The notes under the pieces were generated by a model that was not told the DNA's origin, made no database searches, and worked only from the letters and a program-made list of their open reading frames with translations. The translations under genes and the position numbers were made by a program. DNA of 60,000 nt, from assembly GCF_026151205.1 (NCBI RefSeq), contig NC_087078.1, forward strand, positions 19,075,765 to 19,135,764. The letters run 5' to 3'. Source of the stretch: Bolinopsis microptera. Its lineage: Eukaryota; Ctenophora; Tentaculata; Lobata; Bolinopsidae. How positions within the stretch are numbered: the first letter of the stretch is position 1; each line of letters begins with the position of its first letter. Positions 54,324-60,000 of this stretch are shown here, in pieces.

Positions 54324-57059
54324 ATGTCGGACCGAGATACATTAGTTCAGGTAAGTTTACGCTTTTGATTATAGTTTTAATGTTAATGTTACTCTAGAGT
54401 TTATCTGGAGTTCTATCAGTTTTACTTATCTTTAAAGTATTTATCATGTATACTGGAGAGATTCCAGACATTAGCCGATGTCTGCTAGCGGTGACGCTCG
54501 CTTGATGTTATGTTCTCTCATTGCAACATCCTTAATTCCTCTCCCCAGATCATTACAACATCCTTAATTCCTCTCCCCACATTATTTTTTCACAAACAGG
54601 GTTCAACAGAATTAAAAAGGATTTAACATATCGTAATCTAATTTTATGTTTTGTGCTGGGAGACTCAATCTGCGAAAATTGTTTACAAAATTGTCTGTAA
54701 GAACTAAGATTCCAGTCCGTTCCAAAAATATGACAGTCTGAAGCCTGTATCCTCAGTCGTGTCTTTTAATTGTTTACGATAGTACAAATTGTGATGTGCA
54801 TATACCCTAGGACCCTGGATCGTTGGCGACTGATATGCTGAAGAAACGTCTGGATGAAGCGATTCAGTCTAACAATACCTTGAAAAAAGAGAACGGGGAA
54901 CTTAAAACAAAGGTAACTTTATTTCCTAATCCTTCGGTATCGAAGTTGAAACTGCTCACAAAATTCTATAAGAATCATTATTGCACGGTACGAACTTTAA
55001 TACAATAATTAATATGCTTATCTAGCCGACACATTTGCTTGGTCCTATGAGAATTATCGTATAAACTGAAATACTGGCCTCTACGTTCTCGAGGTTTTAC
55101 TGACACAGCAATATCATACACAGACACTCCCAAATAAGAACTAACATTTCCTGCCGATAAATTTAAAACTCACTTTTCACATCATGATAAAGCGCTTCTC
55201 CCTGCAGTTGGCCCAATGTTTAACCCCTGAGCAGACGAAACGGTTGAAGAACGATAATAAACGACTTGTGGGGTTGACAGAGCGAGTCAATGCTCAACGA
55301 GCCATTATGGAGGACAGGTTTAAGGAGAAGAAGGCTGAACTAGTGGAACTGGACAAACAGATGGCTGCAAAAAAGGTGTGAATTACTTAGAAAATGGGGT
55401 CTAAAACTAATCAGTCAATCGTTCGTTGAGAGTTGAGACACAACTCTTCATGATAAGATAGAGTTCATTATTATAAAATATTCATTATCTCTCAGGAAGA
55501 GCTTGCTAATATTGTAGTCGATAGAAACAAACTAAAAGGACTCGTTGAAAGCGTCCTAGCAGAAGTTGCCAATCAGAGAAATGAAATAAAAGTTCTAAAA
55601 GATGGAAAGTCTTTTGCAGACTTTGTTGAGCTGAAAAGGCAGATAAAAGAGTTAAAGGATGAAAATACTGTTTTGACTCAAGGACTACAGTCCGATCGAA
55701 AGGTGTGTTTCTGAATTTTACTGTTTTACAAAAAACTTTTCCCTAACCCTCTTTGTTGGTTGTAATGGTGTAATGGTGTAATAAGCTTATCTCCATCTTA
55801 CACTGCAATTCCCAGGGCAGTCTTTACTTCAATCTGAACGACCTAGCAACAATGTTGCACCTCAAACAAGGCACAACTATAGAAGCCTTATCACAACGGC
55901 ACCAAAACCAGAGAGTGTTGGTACTGGACGAGAGGGAGTTGGAAGAGAGTATAAGAAAGGGGGATCACAGCACCACTGATCAGGCACCTCCTTGTTGTAG
56001 AGAGTCACCCAGTCCCAGGACTCCCTCCGCTCACAATTGTGGTGGTTACGGTGGATTGCCCAGGTGAGACACCGGTGATTTACAGTGGGATAGATAGCAT
56101 TAGTATGAGAAAATTCTGTATGAGAAAATTATAATACTTTAATTAATGAATGGATATTACTATAATGAAGACTTTTTTGCTCGTATTTGCAAATTCATAG
56201 TGCCTCTTTATAGTACTAGTACTACATGACCATGATGAAATATAATTTCATCACAGTAGACCGCTCACAAGCAGACAGTCCTCGGTGAACAGAATCAACT
56301 TCATCTCCCCTCCTCGCTCCCTCGTTTCCTCGCCCCGTGTCTTCTCCAGACAGTGTTCCAGGGAGAAATCATCAACCACCTGGAATGGATCCGGTACTAA
56401 AAAGTACAGTTTCAATGTTCCTTGTGTTCATTGACTGGTGCATGGTTTATCTTCCTGTCTTTCTCAACCATTTGAATTGTGATCTTTTCATTTTTCTTAT
56501 CCATGTGCTTAAAATCGTGTTTAAAATGAAGAATGACCTGAGTAGTAAGAACAAAATCCTATTCTTTTAATTAATTTAGCCAGACGATCTTTTCAACATT
56601 GGGAAAATTACAAACTTTCCATCTAATCCCAGTAGGGAACAAGACGACGAATCAGAACCATTTCACCGCAAAACGACGGTCTTCTCCAAGATGGCCTTCA
56701 CTAAGCGAATTAAACGAGCGATACCAATTAGCGTGGGTACTTGTTATTTATTTGATATTCTGGTAACTGGTATATGGAAGGTTTTTATTTTCTATTAATA
56801 TTTGCGTTTATCACTGACGAGTGACGAGATTCTGATTTGGTTCATGGTTACTTCTTTACGGTCTTCCATAAATGAAGCACATCATATCATGATGCCACTT
56901 AGTTATGTCTTATAATTTCATTTTATAAGCTCATTGTGAAACAGCTCAGTTTCAATTATTCTCCAAAATATAACCCGCTATTTTCAGTATGCAGGGGGGC
57001 TGGATAGCGAAGCCGTCTATCGAAGAAGTCTCGGAATATATAAAAAATCGACAAAGTGA
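54324..57059 (+). CDS. Coiled-coil protein, eight exons, family not recognised
   Basis: Exons 54324-54350, 54811-54912, 55208-55375, 55496-55702, 55816-56063, 56257-56393, 56584-56732 and 56988-57059 all have GT-AG ends. Phases 0,0,0,0,2,1,0 agree and the product is about 369 residues. It starts MSDRDTLVQ. Residues about 15-170 are heptad-rich helix (MLKKRLDEAIQSNNTLKKEN, MEDRFKEKKAELVELDKQM, LKRQIKELKDENTVL), so it probably forms a parallel coiled-coil dimer. Then follow a shorter region (FNLNDLATMLHLKQGTT), a Ser/Pro/Arg-rich low-complexity stretch (INFISPPRSLVSSPRVF) and a basic C-terminus (MAFTKRIKRAIPI...RSLGIYKKSTK, stop). No membrane segment, so probably cytoskeletal or nuclear. The exon 7 ends are the least sure (CCAG|AC and AGC|GTGGGT were chosen by phase). 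Confidence 0.85.
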
Positions 57060-57397
57060 GAACTGACTGTAAACGAAGCCAGCCCTCTGTCATGTTAATA
57101 GTTGGGTTTTGATAAATATCACGATTCCTAATCATCGCAACGGCAACGCTCTGTTCTGAAAGTTATATTAACGGGCTAGTTTCAGATAAATCGCCGAACT
57201 GTGTTGTTACAATGTTACAAAAACTTGCCGTGGATAACCGATTACAGTGTAAAAGTAAACAATTAGCAGACTGGATAGTTGCAAGGTCTTTAGTTTCTTC
57301 GTCCCCTATAATATAGGCTATATTTTGAATTATTGACCTAATAATCATATGAAGACTTCATCTGCAGCTCTGCTTACTGGGCGGCGCTCAGCCTGTC

Positions 57398-57425
57398 ATT
57401 CCGCCGAATCTCTATTCGGCGGAAT
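57398..57425. repeat. Perfect 12-bp hairpin ATTCCGCCGAAT
   Basis: ATTCCGCCGAAT, a 4-base loop (CTCT), then ATTCGGCGGAAT. GC-rich in an AT-rich region, about 340 bp after the coiled-coil gene's stop codon. Confidence 0.9.
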
Positions 57426-58559
57426 CTATGTTTATGAACATTATAGCCTGGCCTGGGGTCCCCAGGTAACAATCACTTGATGTTACATTAGAACGCGTTA
57501 ATCAATTCTTTGCTGCGAGAAGTTATTGTTTGATCTTGAAATTTTGAAGTGTTTTACTGAAATAAAAAGTCATGACTTGTGTTTTTGTGGTTGTTTCTGT
57601 TAAACTTTAACTCATTAAAGACCGCACGTGGTACTGGTAACAACTTAAATGTTTAAAAAGCTAATCTCCACACAAAAATTCGATATGCAAACTTCAGTGC
57701 AAAACTAACAACGATTACTTACAGTTACACACATTACTGCTAAAATATATTGCTATACTAGTGCTATGGTACTAGTGCTATACTACGCTTTGACTCAGCA
57801 TGTACTTCTAGTAATTACAATTTTCGAGTACAGTCGCGATCTATCTTAACGGGTGATACTCGTCTATCCTACTCCTAGCTGCGCCCATATACTGCATACC
57901 AGTATGAGTATGCAGTTATCATTTCTTTCATAGTTATTTCACACAAATTTTCCGCAATCAATATTGTAGGTTTGATCAGATCCATCTCTTGCTCTAATGG
58001 CAGAAAATTTGCTCAAGTAAACTCCACGTCCCATTTTGCATATGCAATATGACGCAATTAGGAACCAGTGCTACCATTTATATAGTTACACGCTAGTCCG
58101 GCCCTTTGTAGAGCTCACAGGTTGACTCTTAGCTGTACTGCCACTGGGACGCCGTCGCTCTTTTATTGATGACAATAGCCGCGAAATTGTTATTGATCTA
58201 TGTACGATTACAAGATACGAGATCTTTTAATTTTATTATAACGTGTTATATCTTCATTTCACCTAACCATGTGCCTTTTGACACACCTGTGCCTCTTGGT
58301 ACACGCTGTATACCTCTTTTCGCGCGCGGCCCGGCAGCCGAAGTTGCCATATAACGGTCAACGTGTACTTGTAGCAATGTGCCTTCACGTATTACGTTGC
58401 TACACAGACACCACAATCTACATGTTGTATACTTCTTATTTGCAATATAGTCCCCCTGTGACGAGTTCGATTGTTTATGGATCGGGTTATATATATTATG
58501 GATAGCTTCGGGGTTGTGTCTTGTACTTGTAGCGCGATGCGTTACTGGGCCGCATTGAT

Positions 58560-58770
58560 TCACGATGCCAATCCTTCGCAGCTCGGCGAGGCCCAGTAGT
58601 GCATCTCGCCGATCTATCGAAGTGTGGTTGCGAGGAGCATTATTTGATACGCGGCCCAGTAGTGGCAGTGCATCGCACTACTATTGGGCCGCGCCGCGCA
58701 TTCAATAATGCTTCTCGTTAGATCGGCGAGATGCGCTACCTCGCCGAGCTGCGAAGAATTGACATCGTCA
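58560..58770. repeat. Long GC-rich imperfect palindrome (arms about 100 bp)
   Basis: The arms pair in matching blocks in mirror order: CTTCGCAGCTCGGCGAGG with CTCGCCGAGCTGCGAAG; CATCTCGCCGATCT with AGATCGGCGAGATG; GAGCATTATT with AATAATGCTTC; CGCGGCCCAGTAG with CTATTGGGCCGCG. The centre is near 58667. A partial extra copy of the GGGCCGC block precedes it (about 58547). It could be a foldback element or a hairpin RNA locus. Confidence 0.88.
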
Positions 58771-59878
58771 ATTAAGCTTCGGGGTTATATGCTATATTAT
58801 ATATTAGGATTAGGGTTTATGAAAAACCGTTTAGTTCGGCTGCAAAACCCTAAAAACCAAGATTTTACACATGTTTTCTAGAACCCACATTTGAACAGAT
58901 ATTGAGTTGTTAATCACAGAGCATATGTAGATTAGGTTTAACTTTGATATAAAGTATTATAATCTAAAAATAATGATATTTGACCCGTTTATGGGCGTAT
59001 GCCCAAATATGGCCATATATTTTTTGCCCATAACTCAGCCAATTTTTGTCCAATGTTGACCAAATTTACATACGACAGATTGGTGTCCAGGAGAAAAATA
59101 ACATAAAAACGTGAACGACCTCTTCACAAGGAATACTACTGTCTAGTAAAAATAAAATTTTAAAACAAAATTACTAAAAAATGGTCGTAGCTTATAATAT
59201 CCATACATTCAGTCAAATAGCTATTTGCGTAGTGCCGGTATCGTGGCAGTATCTGGAATGCACTTGAGCTTTACTTAGGCAGGAAGGGTATTAGGACGTT
59301 CGGTAATCGGTTATATAAGTATTCATTTCCAGCATATCAACCAAGAAAACTTAATACTGTGTCATTATATCCCATTATTCGAAACACACTAGCTTGCATG
59401 TAAATTATGCAGATATTAGGTGGCCCGGAGGGGACTATTTGTTACATCGCATCGGACTTATTGAAACGGGTGTATATGTAAAAAATATATCCTGACAGGC
59501 AAACAATAACAATCGGAAATAATACTTTAAATTATTTGTCATCATAAGAAAAATGCCATAAAATCAAGACTAAGAGCAGCTAATTCCTAAATACACCATT
59601 TATTTGAATCAAAAATTTTCATCGAGAATTAATCAAAATTAATACCAACAGTCAACTCAATCGATATCACGAGAATGGGATAACGTCTCGAGTCTGAGAT
59701 GACGTATTTCAATACAAAAAATATCATTTCTATCAAAATAATAAACAGGGACCATCTCATTCTAGGGACGCTCTATAATTCTTCCTTAAACATACAACAC
59801 TGTCCAACAACAACATCTTCAATCTTCTCATCAACATAAACATGGTCTGTTGCCATGGAAACTCTGTCAGCATGGTTT

Positions 59879-60000
59879 CTAGGAGTACAACTCGACGTAT
59901 TCGATGTAATTCCCTGGAACGAGCCCGATTTCGTTGTCATTACGCTTGGCTTTGACCCAGCCAGTTCCGTTGTCCTCGACTATGGAGAGAGCTTCTCCCG
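59879..60000 (-). CDS. C-terminal SH3 domain of a gene running off the window
   Basis: The minus strand is open from the window edge to TAG at 59881-59879. The 39 visible residues are the second half of an SH3 domain: GEALSIVEDNGTGWVKAKR, then EIGLVPGNYIEYVELYS, stop. The conserved Trp of the n-Src/diverging turn and the G-x-V-P-x-N-Y-I 3-10 helix motif, which binds Pro-rich ligands, are present. An SH3 at the extreme C-terminus is typical of F-BAR/BAR adaptors (CIP4/FNBP1, PACSIN types) and other membrane-cytoskeleton adaptors, but the part that would decide lies outside. Confidence 0.85.
   Translation of the reverse strand, partial: GEALSIVEDNGTGWVKAKRNDNEIGLVPGNYIEYVELYS

Larger units (their letters stand above)
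57060..59878. other. intergenic, with two hairpins
   Basis: No supported gene. The short open frames at 58166-58881 overlap each other on both strands around a palindrome, which explains them. The last part, 59640-59878, is probably the 3' UTR of the minus-strand SH3 gene. Confidence 0.4.

Overview
This window is nuclear DNA of an animal, most likely an invertebrate. The genes are split by GT-AG introns of roughly 100-460 bp, plus a few much longer ones. One gene is a clear amnionless homologue, a metazoan endocytic co-receptor. Base composition is AT-rich, and the space between genes is filled with minisatellites, MITEs and homopolymers. I cannot fix the phylum. The secreted-protein domain at 11-13 kb recalls uncharacterised cnidarian and marine-invertebrate proteins, but that is from memory.

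Layout. 0.4-1.9 kb (+): a divergent N-myristoyltransferase-like gene with two frame breaks. 2.5 kb: a decayed tRNA-like/SINE head. 5.7-6.1 kb: a complete MITE with a 6-bp target duplication. 9.9-13.0 kb (+): a secreted-protein gene invaded by two frame-breaking minisatellites. 15.4-15.7 kb: a CpG- and CCAAT-bearing promoter-like patch with a first coding exon. 16.9-19.2 kb: minisatellites. 20.2-23.5 kb (-): amnionless in eight exons, all splice phases consistent. 24.0-26.3 kb: about 223 copies of a 10-bp repeat upstream of amnionless. 26.3-33 kb: mostly non-coding, with small minisatellites, a second MITE and one possible membrane-protein ORF. 33.3-42.7 kb (-): an unrecognised gene of at least seven exons. 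44-50 kb: simple repeats. 50.7-53.8 kb (+): a possible three-exon Cys-rich protein gene. 54.3-57.1 kb (+): an eight-exon coiled-coil protein gene. 58.6 kb: a large GC-rich hairpin. The right edge (-) holds the 3' end of an SH3-domain gene.

Most interesting: in the 33-43 kb gene, three minisatellites sit exactly on splice junctions, so the splice sites themselves are tandemly multiplied. One 4.6-kb intron begins with 78 copies of its 5' splice site (22-bp unit). It ends with about 34 copies of its 3' splice site, including a TACTAAT branch-point-like motif (50/57-bp units). Each 57-bp unit also reads as a 27-nt, phase 1-1 micro-exon followed by a 30-nt mini-intron. A second intron begins with a donor-containing 43-bp array. 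The secreted-protein gene shows the same process inside exons. Together they suggest a genome where microhomology-driven tandem duplication constantly remodels exons and splice sites. RNA data would be needed to show what is really spliced.
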